Origin: Guyanagaster necrorhizus
Taxonomy: Eukaryota; Basidiomycota; Agaricomycetes; Agaricales; Physalacriaceae
Assembly (NCBI RefSeq): GCF_019112545.1
Contig: NW_025064926.1
Location: forward strand, 224,413 to 288,412
Direction: 5' to 3'
Length of the DNA: 64,000 bases
In this document: one piece after another, positions 47,986-59,340 of the stretch
How positions within the stretch are numbered: position 1 is the stretch's first letter
Layout of the letters: every line of letters begins with the position of its first letter
Made by a program: the position numbers and the translations under genes
Notes under the pieces: generated by a model
Databases searched by the model: none
Told to the model about the DNA's origin: nothing
What the model saw: only the letters and a program-made list of their open reading frames with translations

Positions 47986-48513
47986 TCCACTGACTTGGCC
48001 AAATGTTTAAAGAGTGGACTGTCATTCCCAGCTGTTGAATAGACTGATCTTATCTCAGGAGTATCACTCTCTATGCCTAAATTATGTGTGCATTCGAATA
48101 TACCTGACATTCCCACTCAAAAATTGGAATTGCCCAGAAAATCAACTCAAGCACTGATAAAGGGCCAAAGAAGGGCAGAGAGCCCCAAAGGTGCATTATC
48201 ATCACAAATTCATCAGGCTGACCTCCCAAAACAGACTCAACTGCCTATAGGCTGAACAGAAGCAGAGGGCCTCATTGGCTGGCTAAAACTGTTCAATACC
48301 AAATAGACTTAGTGAGCGATCAAGAATGCAAAGAATAAAGCAGCAGTGAAAGCCATCCTCAAGAATTGGGTATATCAGACTTGAGCCGAGGAAGTGATCA
48401 ATGATATGATCACCAGGATGTGGACAGCAGAATGACATCAAGCCTTGGAATGGCTTGATGAGTTATATAGACCACAAAAATTCATTTGATGATCTAAGAC
48501 TGGAGGACAAGAC

Positions 48514-49230
48514 TTGATAACCAAAGCTCAGATTGAGACATTAACATCTCAATCCACTCATGCAATCACAGCTTTAATTGATAGTAGTTGCACAGAAAGC
48601 TTGATCAACTGTGCTTTCATCACTAAGCACAATCTCTCTACTCAGGCCACTGCAGTCTCAATTCCCATTTATAATGCAGATGGAACAAGGAACCAAGCCA
48701 GTTCAATTACTGAATACATGGAGCTAAGGCTCATCATCAGGGATCATTTGGAATGAATTGACTTAGCAATAACTGACCTAGGAACCAAGAAAATATTCCT
48801 TGGTCATGATTGGCTGATCTGACACAATCCACTAATCAACTGGAAGACCAGATGCATTATTTTTGCCAGATGTCATTGTCAGAAGATTCCATTCAAACTA
48901 CTGGATGAAGACCTCAAGGACTGATAGAATGAAGAGATGGAGAATGGCAATATGATTCTTGCTATCAACCTACAAAGGGCCATTCACATATGAGCCATCC
49001 ACTATGCCAATGACCTAGCAGCAAAAGCCAATGCTGACAAAGAGAAAAAGATGTTTGAGGAAATGATATCTGAGTGGGCACAGGACTATCAGGACTTATT
49101 CAAAAAGGAAAGTTTTGATGAATTACCCAATTCAAAGCTCTGGGACCATGCCATAGAATTGATTTCCAACATGAATGCCAATCTGGATTGCAAGTGCTAT
49201 CCACTTGGCAATAACGAATAACAAGAACTG
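48514..49230 (+). pseudogene. G6 protease and linker, broken
   Basis: The protease motif near 48578-48600 reads 'LIDSSCTESLIN'; the glycine of DSG has become serine. It continues 'HNLSTQATAVSIPIYNADGT'. The linker toward RT, 48930-49230, includes 'SEWAQDYQDLFKKESFDELP'-like sequence near 49070-49125. Stops interrupt it. Confidence 0.8.
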
Positions 49231-49239
49231 AACAAGTTC

Positions 49240-50210
49240 CTTGATAAAAACTTGTTTAGTGGACAAATCTGACCATCAAAATCACCAATGGCTTCTCTAT
49301 TCTTCTTTATCAAAAAGAAGGATGAGAAACTTTGACTAGTACAGGATTATCAAAAGCTTAATAAGATAATGATCAAGAATCATTATCCACTTCTCTTAAT
49401 TTCAGGATTAATGAACAAACTCCATGGCACCAGGTATTACACCAAACTAGATGTTTAGTAGGGGTACAACAATATACACATCAAAGAAGGTGACAAATGA
49501 AAGGTCATTTTTTGAACTGAATATCTCAGAGTCATTATCAGTGAAGGGAGCATCAGGATGAATCCTGTCAAGATGGCAGAAGTAACTGAGTGGCCAGAGC
49601 TGACCAAGAAGAAGGAACTGCAATCATTTCTTGGATTCACCAACTTCTATCAATGGTTCATTCAGGACTACAGCAAAATAGTCTGATCCATGATGCAATT
49701 AACCAGAAATTCTCCATGGACTTGAGGAATTTTTCAACAGATGGTATTTGATGACCTCAAATGCTGATTGGCTGAAGACATCATCCTAGCCATACCAAGC
49801 CAGGATGAAAAATTCAGAGTAGAGGCCAACTCCAGTGAAGACACTATTGGAGCAGTTCTTTCACAAGAACAGAATGGCAAATGGTGACCAGTCATCACTG
49901 AATGCAACTATAAGATATATGATGAAGAACTTCTCACTATAATGCTTACCCTAGCTGAATGGCAGCATTATCTCATTAGAGCAGTCCAGACCTTTGAAAT
50001 CTGGATAGATCACCAGAACCTCCAATACTTTCAACTCTCTCAAAAACTTAATCACTGACAAGCCCAATAGGTCACAGAATTATCAGAATACAAGTATATG
50101 CTACACCACAAAGCTGGTGCAGCAAACAAGAGAACTGACTTCCTCAGTCAGAGGGCCAACCACAATCAGGGAGGAGATGACAATAAAGAAGTCATACTTC
50201 TATGACCAGA
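49240..50210 (+). pseudogene. G6 reverse transcriptase (active site deleted) and RNase H
   Basis: The RT start is visible at 49285-49460 ('FFFIKKKDE' to 'TKLDV'). At about 49510-49521 the sequence jumps directly to the 'EYLRVIISEG' segment. The roughly 240 bp that carry the YLDD box in G4, G5 and G7 are missing. RNase H follows (49790-50170) with DSG/ES-type blocks and the 'DFLSQR' end. Unlike the other copies, this RT could not function even if stops were ignored. Confidence 0.82.
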
Positions 50211-50214
50211 ACAC

Positions 50215-50630
50215 TTCCATGCCATGATCATGCCTATAGAAGAAGAGATGCATGAATGCATCAAGAGCATCACCAGGGATCAAAGAATTGCCTCATCACT
50301 CAACCATGAGCAGAGACTAAAGAAAGAAGGAGGATTGATCTGTTATGATAGACAGATCTACATTCCAAGGGATCAGGGACTTTATGGTGATATCATCTTC
50401 ACATGTCATGATCATGTGACTGCCAGACACTCTGAAATTGCTAAAACAAAGGAATTAGTCTTGAGGGAGTATTAGTGGCCCAAGATGGACCATGATATCA
50501 CCTGATATGTCAAGGCTTGCAAGGTTTGCCAGTGAGGCAAGACTTCAACACAACCCAGAGCAGCTCCACTCCATCCAAATGAGGTCCCTTCATCACTATG
50601 GACCCACATTTCAGTGGATATGATAACTGG
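50215..50630 (+). pseudogene. G6 integrase N-terminal zinc domain, broken
   Basis: 50224-50475 reads '...IIFTCHDHVTARHSEIAKTK', then near 50475-50540 'CKVCQ'. The HHCC zinc residues are recognisable. The frame has TAG and TGA codons. The integrase is cut at 50630 by S-D and resumes at 52400. Confidence 0.82.
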
Positions 50631-52399
50631 TGAAGAGGATCTGAGTGTGCACAAGGTGAAAACAGATACAGCAGAGCATTATCCACTGACCACACTCACA
50701 CCAACACACACACAAAATTCTTAGTTTGTGGGGAGATTATAATGCAATAAAAGTAGCAATCAATAAATATAATTGTCTTCTTTAATGAGATCACAGTGTG
50801 CAAACAGTAATAGCATGCTTACAACAGTCTGAGATCTCTCTAAGTCTCAAAGCTTTTCATTTTATCAGAACAAGAGGTGGCAACTGGTGTTGCTGGGCCT
50901 CAAGGCAAAGGATACTGCAGCTCAATACAACACATCGAAACACTCTCACAAAACTCTCCAAAAAGTCCCAAGCACAGCTCAGATCAACTCAAAATCCTTA
51001 ACACACATAATATATGACTCAAAGCTTCATGCTCTAAGCAGAAACCAATCACCAACATGTCCACAAGTGCCAAAGAGCACAGATCTCTGTTCACAAGTTT
51101 CCAAACTGATCATAGACCCACAGGATTCAAACCTATGTGATCCAGAGACACAAAACACACTAAAACACTGTCCAACAGACCAAAGTGTTTGAACCTCTGC
51201 CACCTATAGCATCATATGTCACAAATACCTCAAAAACTCAAGATGATGCCCTTCAGACACTGCTCTCTTATTCTCAGGTTAGAGCACAATCCAAAACCTC
51301 TTATCAAACTGAGCTCAAGTCCTTCACAAGCTTTGATGCCTCACTTAGTTCTCACAGTACTCTTAATGATATCAATAATCAGTTTATTCTCTTGTCTAGA
51401 GTTACTAACACAAACCCAGAGCTAGAGTGCAAGACTTTCTGTGCCCAATACACTGCAACTGTGGAGGGTCGGAAAACTCTTTCTCCAGTCATACAATACC
51501 ATATCTAAATACTCTACTATGGTACTTACTAATACAATCCTACTATAGTATCCTCAAAGCATAGAACTCCATGCCAGATCCTATGGGTATTATTTGCATG
51601 CATATTGCAGTCACCATGCTTATTCTCTTCTGAGTGATGACTGTGCCCACTATTCTGTTGCTAGCTGACATCAGCTAGCTGGCCTTGCCAGGTCTGCTTG
51701 CTTTCTTATTTCCCTGGTGACATCTCTGATAGCAGTAAACTGTCTCAGACCCCCAGAGTTATTTCTCATGCCAGAAGCTAGCCACAATGGCTATATTCTG
51801 CTTCTCTGTGTCCAATTAGTCATTCTATCTGACTCACCAAAGGTGCCATTCCTTGGTATGATGTGGAGTCCCTCACTGTGTTATATGTGCTAAGGCACTA
51901 TATGTATGTGTGCAAGGCTCAGAGTGGTATGCACACTATTCATTCCTGGGATAATATTCCTCTACTTATCAGCTTGTTGTCATCAGTCTATTTCTCCATT
52001 CAATACCCATTTACTCAGATACCTTTCTTTGAGTCTCAGTTCTCTGTTCTAAGGCATGTCCCATCAGTGCATCAATGGCTGTGCATCTTTGATCAATGTG
52101 ATCAGACTTGCTGATCATATTTCAATCATAGTCTTTTTATTTTTAGCATGCCCTCTTGTAATAGTATTGGCACATTTGGCGCCAAGTGCTGGGACCTCAC
52201 ATGCAGCCTAATCCCTCTGGTATTAGTCTGTTACTAGGCCATGCACTATGCTTATTGTTACTTCAGTTTATCATTATAATAGCTAGGTTTCTGTGCACTC
52301 TAATCCTATTTTCTGTTACATGCTTACTGGCCTGGAATACAGTCTATGTATTTGCAATTTTTGCATTTTTACATGCCTGAACATGGAGAGAGCATGTCA
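50631..52399 (+). repeat. S-family copy D (1769 bp) with 4-bp TSD, inside G6 integrase
   Basis: Begins TGAAGAGGATC and ends GCATGTCA, flanked by CTGG at 50627-50630 and 52400-52403. Excising it rejoins 'DMITG' with the 'SDGYDAIIIIVDCFSK' block. The copy keeps a rare CG-containing word TTTGGCGCCAAG near 52177. Several open pieces (50887-51192, 51185-51508) have no recognisable domain. Confidence 0.88.
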
Positions 52400-53520
52400 C
52401 TGGACTCTCCAAGAGTGATGGCTATGATGCAATCATCATCATAGTTGATTGCTTCTCAAAGATGATCATTCTGATCATCTGTTCAACAGAATTAACATCA
52501 GAAGGATGGGCAAAAATCCTATGAGACGAGGTTTATGCAAAGTACAGCATGCCTCAAGTCATCATTTCAGACAGGAGTCCACAGTTCATCTCTAAATTCT
52601 TAAACAATCTATACCAACTCTTCAACATCAAACAGAATGCCTCAATGGCATATCACTCACAGACCAACAGTCAAACAGAACAGATGAACCAAGAAATTTA
52701 AAAGTACTTATGACTTTTTATTAACTATCAACAAGATGATTGGACTGAGTTGCTAGCTCTAGCTATCTTTCAACACAACAACAGGATTCACTCAGCAACT
52801 GGCAAAACATCTTTCTTTGTCAACTATGAATGAAACCTATCAGTCATGCAAAGTGAATGAGTATATATAACAACATCAGCATCATTGGATTTTGCAACAA
52901 CAATGGCAAAAATCCATGAAGAAATGAAGACAGCCCTTGAAAAGGCTGCCACAACCATGAAGAAGCAGTATGACAAGCACCATCGACTGGCTCACAAATA
53001 TTCAATCAACAACAAAGTTTGGCTGGACACCACAAATCTACATCTCCCTAGACCTAAACAGAAACTAGCAAACAAATAAACAGGACCATTCAAAGTCATC
53101 ACAAAAATAGGCAACTCTGCATACAAGTTGCAGCTTCCAGCAACTTGAAAGATCCATAATGTCTTTAATGAGGCATTATTAACACCATATATCACACCAG
53201 CCTTCCCAAACCAAGAATGGCCACCACCTCCATCACCAGAACTTATCAACAATAAAGAACACTACAAAATTGATGAAGTCCTAAATCACAAATACTGAAA
53301 AGTGAAGGCATAAAGCAGAGGCATGAAAACAACTATTGACTATTTAGTCAGCTAAAAAGACTACAGACTGGAATCAAACCAATGGGTCAGTGAGAAATAT
53401 ATAGATGCAGAGGAAGCAATACATGACTATGAACAGCAAAATAACAAGGTTGACATAGGCAAATACATCGACCTAAATTTTGAATCCAACAAGAGCTGCT
53501 AGCAGAGGACATGTTCAACA
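52400..53520 (+). pseudogene. G6 integrase core and chromodomain, broken
   Basis: 52403-52860 reads as integrase ('SDGYDAIIIIVDCFSK', 'SEGWAKIL', 'FISKFLNNLYQLF', 'TNSQTEQMNQEI'). 52885-53079 gives 'ATTMAKIHEEMKTALEKAAT' and 'KVWLDTTNLHLPRPKQKLAN'. The chromodomain lies at 53240-53450 ('HYKIDEVLNHKY', 'YLVS', 'NQWVSEKYIDAEEAIHDYEQ'). TGA and TAG codons interrupt it. Confidence 0.85.
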
Positions 53521-53803
53521 TTATACTCTGCTGAGTCATAATATGTGTAAAATGACAACTTGATGAATGAGACATACACCAAAGAGCAATATCTAGAACA
53601 TTTTTTGACTACAGAGCCAGAAATAGGTGGTGATGACAAACATAGGCAATAATGACAGTGCCTATCACCACTCTATATGCAAAACACAAAGGCTACTATG
53701 GGTCCAGCAGATAAGCTATCTGCAAGACAGACAGGAGGATACTCTGATAGACCTCCATCTCTGGACTGGAAGACTTATCTCTAAATTAGCCATCAGGATG
53801 ATG

Positions 53804-53821
53804 GTTTTAAGGAGAGAGTAA
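53804..53821 (+). promoter_or_regulatory. G6 polypurine tract
   Basis: TTAAGGAGAGAGTAA lies directly before the 3' LTR (53822). It is the plus-strand primer site expected in LTR elements. The same purine-rich block precedes the LTRs of G1 and G4 on the minus strand. Confidence 0.75.
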
Positions 53822-54353
53822 TATTACAATTTTTCCTATTTTCTTTTTCTTTTTTCCTTGATTCATTCAGGATTGACCCCTATTTCCACCTAGTCAGGGT
53901 GTCTAGACCTGGTGCTTAGGATCATGAGAGTGTTTAGTCAGCAGCACCACCCTGATTCTAGTTGCTGCTGTGAAGTCATGCAGCAGCACAGCAATAGAGA
54001 AGTCTCTCTTATCTTGATGCAGTGGTAATAGCAGTAACAGCACAACAGCAGGACAATACTTTTGTAGGTATCTTAGCAATGCTAAACAAAATGCTACACA
54101 GCACCAGCAAAGACAATTAGATAGTTATATTCTTGGAATAATAAGGATTTAGTATTTAAGTAGTATAGCTCTCACTGTAGTAACTCTAGCTTTGAGCTAA
54201 AGTTTATTCACCTCATTCTACTCTTGAGTCAATCCTTCAGGCCTTGTGACACACTAATCAGAATATGCATCAGTGAATTCAGTTGATCACCCAAAGTGTG
54301 AGGTGACATCTGTCTATCACATGTATCTGTTCATATGATGCTTGAGTCTAACA
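53822..54353 (+). repeat. 3' LTR of G6 (532 bp)
   Basis: Begins TATTACAATTTTTCC and ends GTCTAACA, followed by GAAGC. Compared with the 5' LTR it differs mostly by transitions, for example AGCATC against GGTGTC near the start, marking former CG sites. Confidence 0.92.
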
Positions 54354-54358
54354 GAAGC

Positions 54359-55400
54359 TATGCTAGAGCAGATCAAAAATGCAGTCTGACCTAACCTTTG
54401 CAACACCATTGCTCATGGAGATAATGATTTTCCTACAATATATAGAGAACAAAAGAGAAGAATTTTATGAATGGACTACAATTATCAAGTTAACACTCTT
54501 GGACACAGAGAAGCAAAGGTCACCACTAGTAGAGGAAAGGCTGTCACTGGCAGGTTGGCCCTGAAAGGAATGACTACAAGTGACAAGAGGACAGGAACTG
54601 AAACTGTGTATGGTGGCTAGAGATGGCCAATGGATATAGATGCATTCAAAAGAAAGAGAAATGCTTCAATTGTGGAGAAAAAGGGTATTTATCTTATGCC
54701 TGCCTGAATCCTGCAAACCTTGGTCTCAAAGATCCACTCTAAACACTGCATCAAGCAGTCAGCCTTCTGCCTCATGCAATATCCATAAAATAAAGTTTTC
54801 AGATGATAAATGAAAGCAGTTAAGTCAGATGTACCAAAAAGAGATGGCTGGTTGAAAGACACAGGAGAAATTAGACTGAGCCATTGAAGAAGAAAGAAGG
54901 AAGAAAGGAGGAACTGAATCCCAGGAGGATTTTGGCAAGTAACCCCACAATGCATATGTGGGCAGGTTTTCAACATTTTCTTGACTAAAACAGACAATAC
55001 TAAACTAGTGCATTCCAAACCAGACATTATACCTACTGATGCTAAGACACTTTCTATAAGAACCAGTAATAAATATTTGCTGCTCAAAAAAGAAAAAAGT
55101 ATGCAAAAAGACTCAAATGCTCTGAAGAGTCAAACAGGGTGAGTGATGCTCTATAAAGTATGTTTTATTATTTCACCTAAAATTGATGAAAAAGCACAGG
55201 AGAAAGCAGAATCTAAACTACATGTATTGTCACTAGAACTGAGAATGGAACTGGCCATTCAGTGTAGAGTCTCTGTGAGGAAGTCTCAGCCTAAGCAGGT
55301 GGTGGAGTATCCAAGGGAAGAGCACTCCAGACTGAAGACAGCCACATAGTGGAGAAAGCTAAACACAGCTGCCTGAGTATTACAAGCTGTAAAAGAATCT
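54359..55400 (+). pseudogene. G7 gag, zinc knuckle altered
   Basis: After the G6 insertion, gag resumes with 'FATPLLMEIMIFLQYIENKR' (54379-54560). The nucleocapsid near 54660-54705 reads CFNCGEKGYLSYAC, where the zinc-binding histidine has become tyrosine. Further leader to the protease runs to about 55,600. Minus-strand open frame 54689-55087 is an antisense shadow. Confidence 0.8.
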
Positions 55401-55599
55401 CCAAACTCAGTAGCCTTAGTTGTGCTGAAAGGGTGAATACACCTGAAATGGCAGGCTGAAGCTGATCAAAACCTGATCAATGTACTCCAAAGTATAGGAG
55501 AAGATGAAGCACTGTGGGTGCTAGAAGAAGCACAACAAGAAAAAAAAGTACATATAAAGAGGAAAGGGTGGAGATGAAACCATCCTCAAAATCTAGTTA

Positions 55600-56340
55600 G
55601 AGACACTAGACATCCACCAGGTGGTGAGTGCTGAGGCCTTGTTAGACAGTGGGTGCATGAGGAGTTCTATAGATAAAGGCTTTGTCTAATAGAATGGATT
55701 CAATACCAGGAAAATCCCTAGACCTATTCCAGTATACAATGCAGATGAAACTCTCAATGATGGAGAGTCTATATCAGAGTACTGTGAATTATGAATGATC
55801 ACTGGAGATGGGCATGTTGAGAAAATAGATTTTGCCATAACCTATCTTTACAACTGAAAAGTGTTTCTAAAATATGACTGGCTTTGAAAGCACAATCCAT
55901 AAATAGACTGGAAGAAAGAAGAAGTTGTTTTTAATAGATGCATCTGTATCAGGAGACAAGGAATCCACCCAGATCAAGATGAACCAGAGAAAATGATATG
56001 GCAGAAAATAGAGGAAGGGGAGTAACTCTTGATAGTGGATCCTCTGCCTGCTTTAAAAATATGAGTGGCTGGCACCACCTCTAATGAGTTGGCTGCCAAG
56101 GCCTATACAGAAAAGCTAAAGAAATCCTTTGAAGAAATAGCACCCTGACAGTACTAAGACTTTGTCAATGTATTTAGCAAAGAAAACTTTGATGAGTTAC
56201 CACCAAAGAAACCATGGGACCATGCTATTGAACTAATACCAGAGGCAAATACTAATCTATATTATAAGGTATACCCACTAGAAAGGACAAAACATAAAGA
56301 ATTAGACAAATTTCTGAATGAAAACCTAACCAGTGGGAGG
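55600..56340 (+). pseudogene. G7 protease and linker, broken
   Basis: The protease motif near 55630-55670 reads 'EALLDSGCMRSSIDKGF' with DSG intact, then a stop. The fold continues 'YNADETLNDGESISEYCELW' and 'VEKIDFAITYLY'. The linker contains 'FSKENFDELP'-like sequence near 56175-56205. Confidence 0.82.
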
Positions 56341-57540
56341 ATTCAAGTATCCAAATCTCCTATGGCATCCCCTTTTTTCTTTATAAAAAAAAAAGATGGA
56401 AAGCTATGATCAGTTCAGGATTATCACAAACTCAATGACCTTACCATCAAGAATCAATATCCACTCTCTTTGATTTCAGAGCTCATAGATAAACTATCAG
56501 GAGCCAGATACTTCACCAAACTAGATGTCCAATAGAGATATAATAACATCTAAATCAAAGAAGAGAATGAGTGAAAAGCCACCTTTCAAACCAATCAAGG
56601 ACTGTTTGAGCTATTGGTAATGTTCTTTGGACTTACCAACTCTCCAGCAACCTTCCAAACTATGATGAATGATATATTTCAAGATCTCATCATGCAGAAA
56701 AAGATCACCATTTATCTGGATAATATAATGATCTTTTCCAAAACCCTTGAAGAGTGTCAAGCAATTGTACAACAGGTGTTACAGACTCTTCAGGAAAACA
56801 AATTATATCTAAAACTGGAAAAAGACGAGTTTAAAACCCTGAAAATAGAATATCTAGAACTTATCATCACTGAAGGAAGATTATAAATAGACCCTATAAA
56901 AATTGCAGGAGTATGAGAGTAGCCTACCTCAGCAAAAAAGAAAGAGTTGCAGTCCTTTCTAGGATTTGCCAACTTTTATTAATGATTTATAGAAGAATAT
57001 AGCTGAGTGGCTCTGCCACTAACCAAACTCACCAGAAAGATAGAGTGAAAATGAGAAGCCCAGAAACAGACATTCCAAGAAATCAAGTGAAGAATCTGTT
57101 CAGATCCTATCTTGGCCATTCTCATCAATGATGGAAAGTTCAAGGTAGAGGCAGATGCATCTGAAGAGGCCTTAGGAGCCATTCTTAGCCAAGAACAGGA
57201 GGAACAGTGAAAGCCAGTTGCATACCTATGAAAGACACTCTCTGTCACAGAATAAAATTATGAAATCTATGACAAAGAGCTGCTTGCAATAATGACAGTC
57301 CTGGATAAATAGCATCATTATCTGATGGGAGCCAAGTATGACTTCAAAATATGGACTGATCACTAAAATCTCTAATATTTCAAAAAACCACAAAAACTAA
57401 ACTGGTGACAGGCCTGATGGGTAACAGAATTAGTGGAGTACCACTTCAGCCTTCATCATAAACCAGACACTGCCAACAAGAAGGCAGATCTATTGAGCAG
57501 AAGGGCAGACCATGACTAAGAGAGAAGAGATAATAAAGAA
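56340..57540 (+). pseudogene. G7 reverse transcriptase and RNase H, broken
   Basis: RT blocks: 'MASPFFFIKKKDGK' (56360-56405), 'TKLDVQ' then TAG (56515-56535), 'FFGLTNSPATFQTMMNDIFQ' (56625-56684), catalytic box YLDN (56713-56724), 'KLYLKLEKDEFKTLKIEYLE'. RNase H: 'KVEADASEEALGAIL' (57143-57188), then 'NKKADLLSRRADHD' (57475-57515). One catalytic aspartate is N, and stops (mostly TGA or TAG where family residues are R or W) occur. Confidence 0.87.
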
Positions 57541-57689
57541 ATAGTGGTGCTCAAGCTAGAAATATTCTATATGAACATCATGATCTTTCTAACAATGCCT
57601 GAGATTTTGAGGCAGGTGTGGAGGGAGAGAAAGCCCACAGAGGACTCAGTACAGTTGGCCATTGACAATGAAGAGGAAGGGTGGTCCCT

Positions 57690-59040
57690 TGAGGAGAGGA
57701 TACCCTATTTCCACAACTGATTGTACATTTCAGCAAGCAAGAAGCTATGAGAGGAAATTATAGCCACCTGCCATGACCATCCAACAGCAGGACACCCATG
57801 GATTGCAAAAACACAGGAGCTGATCACCTGGAACTATTAGTGGTCTAACCCTCAAAAATCAGTAGAAGCTTATGTCAAAGAATGTGAAACATGCCAAAAA
57901 ACTAAAGCCAGCACTTAAAAGTAGGCAGCACCATTACACTCCAATGAGATGCCTTTGGATAAATGGAAGGTGATTTCAGTAGACATGATAGGCCCTCTTC
58001 CTGAGTCCAAAGGACATGATGCCATCCTAGCTGTTGTGGATCAATTTTCTAAAGAACTTGTTTCTATCACCACTAACATGAGTTTGAATGCAGAAGGGTG
58101 GGCACAACTTTTTTGAGACTATGTATATGTCCACTATGGCCTTTCAGACAAAATCATCTCAGACTGAGACCCACAATTCATCTCACAGTTTATAAAAGAG
58201 TTGTACAAGCTACTTGGAATCACTGGGAATCTATTGACAGCATACCATCCCCAAATGGATGGACAAACAGAGAGGGTTAATCAAGAGATTGAAAAATATT
58301 TATGAATATTCATCAATCACCAGCAGGATGATTGGGCAGAATGGCTCTCCTTAGCAGAATTTGCTCACAACAACTGAGAAAACTCTGTCACATGCTTTAG
58401 CCCATTCTTTATGAACACTGATGTACACTCTAACACTGAAATGAAACCCTCATAAAGAGACAGTCAAGTACCTTGAGCAAAAGATTTTGCTGCTGAAATG
58501 AAGAAGATCCATGATAAGACAGAACAAGCACTCCTAAAAGCAGCAGACTCAATGAAGAAACAATATGACAAAAAAAGGGCATCAGAAAAAAAGTATCAAC
58601 CAGAAGATCAGATCAGACTAGACATGAAAAACCTAAAGATGGACAAAACCATAAAAAAGTTGGACAACAAATATGAAGGGCTCTTTAAGACCACAAAGAA
58701 AGTAGGTGATAGAGCATATGAATTATCCATTCCAAAGACTTGGAAAATCCATCCAGTCTTTAATGAAGCCTTGCTCAAACCATTCCAACAGGCTGAATTC
58801 TCTAATCAGCAGAAACCACCACCACCTAAACCTGTGGTGATTGATGATGAAGATGAACATAAAATTGATGTCATTCTTGACAATAAGATTTGATATAGGA
58901 AACAGTGGTTTTTAGTCCATTTCAAGGGGTATGGTAATGAGAAAAACCAATGGTATGCAGAAAAAGACCTTCCACATGCAAAAACCCTCATTGCCAAATA
59001 TTGGGCACACCAAAATTCTCTGGCAGCTGTCAACTTTGCC
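57690..59040 (+). pseudogene. G7 integrase and chromodomain, broken
   Basis: The zinc domain lies at 57740-57900 ('CHDHPTAGHPWIAKTQELI', later 'CETCQKTKA'), the core at 57960-58480 ('ISVDMIGPLPESKGHDAILA', 'DQFSKELV'; the DRDPQF-type segment reads 'D*DPQF'), and the C-terminus and chromodomain at 58498-59030 ('MKKIHDKTEQALLKAADSMK', 'KIDVILDNKI', 'FLVHFKGYGNEKNQWYAEKD'). The open frame 58498-58893 is the longest intact piece. The element ends without polypurine tract or LTR. Confidence 0.87.
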
Positions 59041-59340
59041 TCATTGGATTGACCAATGTTGAGTCATTGTGACATATTCCAACTCTGTTGTAGATGCTGT
59101 GATGATCAGTTTCTTTTTAGAGCTCCATGAGATGGCTCTGATTCTGACAAAAAAGGCATAGCCAGAGATTGAATGCCTGTGTGTCTGCAAGCTCCAATCA
59201 GCATCTATGTATCCAGTCAGAGACATGTTTTTGCCACCAAGTATGAGGTGAGATATATTGTCTCCTTCAGATACTTGAAAATACAGAGGGTGGTATGCTA
59301 ATGGGTGATTCTTGGCTTTTCCATGTAGCAGGAGAGAGTA
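59041..59340 (-). pseudogene. Copia RNase H fragment, minus strand
   Basis: The minus strand encodes 'MSLTGYIDADWSLQTHRHSI' and 'SWSSKKKLIITASTTELEYV' (59041-59226), the central part of Copia-type RNase H with the DADW block. It begins after 'FKYLK'-type sequence near 59275 and ends abruptly after 'EYVTMTQ'. It is head-to-head with a plus-strand RNase H fragment. Confidence 0.82.

Larger units (their letters stand above)
44122..54353 (+). mobile_element. G6: complete but decayed chromovirus, 10.2 kb, with two 532-bp LTRs and TSD GAAGC
   Basis: LTRs at 44122-44653 and 53822-54353 are of equal length. GAAGC flanks at 44117-44121 and 54354-54358. Without the S-D insertion (50631-52399) the element is about 8.46 kb, close to G4. 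Domains in order are gag, protease, RT (with a deletion), RNase H, integrase and chromodomain. It inserted in G7 gag and is younger than G7. LTR differences are nearly all transitions, often TG against CA at the same site. Confidence 0.92.
41221..59040 (+). mobile_element. G7: plus-strand chromovirus of the G2 family, host of G6 and of a solo LTR
   Basis: The body consists of 41221-43260, 43805-44121 and 54359-59040, the gaps being later insertions with their target-site duplications (43261-43804 and 44122-54358). Order: LTR, primer site, leader/gag, zinc knuckle, protease, RT, RNase H, integrase, chromodomain. The 3' LTR is missing; the element ends at about 59040 against a Copia fragment. 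All frames are broken. Confidence 0.87.

Noticed and set aside
52176..52200. TTTGGCGCCAAG as a tRNA primer-binding site of the S family
   Set aside because: It lies about 220 bp before the repeat's own end, the end and TSD define a different boundary, and the following bases do not look like a tRNA 3' end complement.
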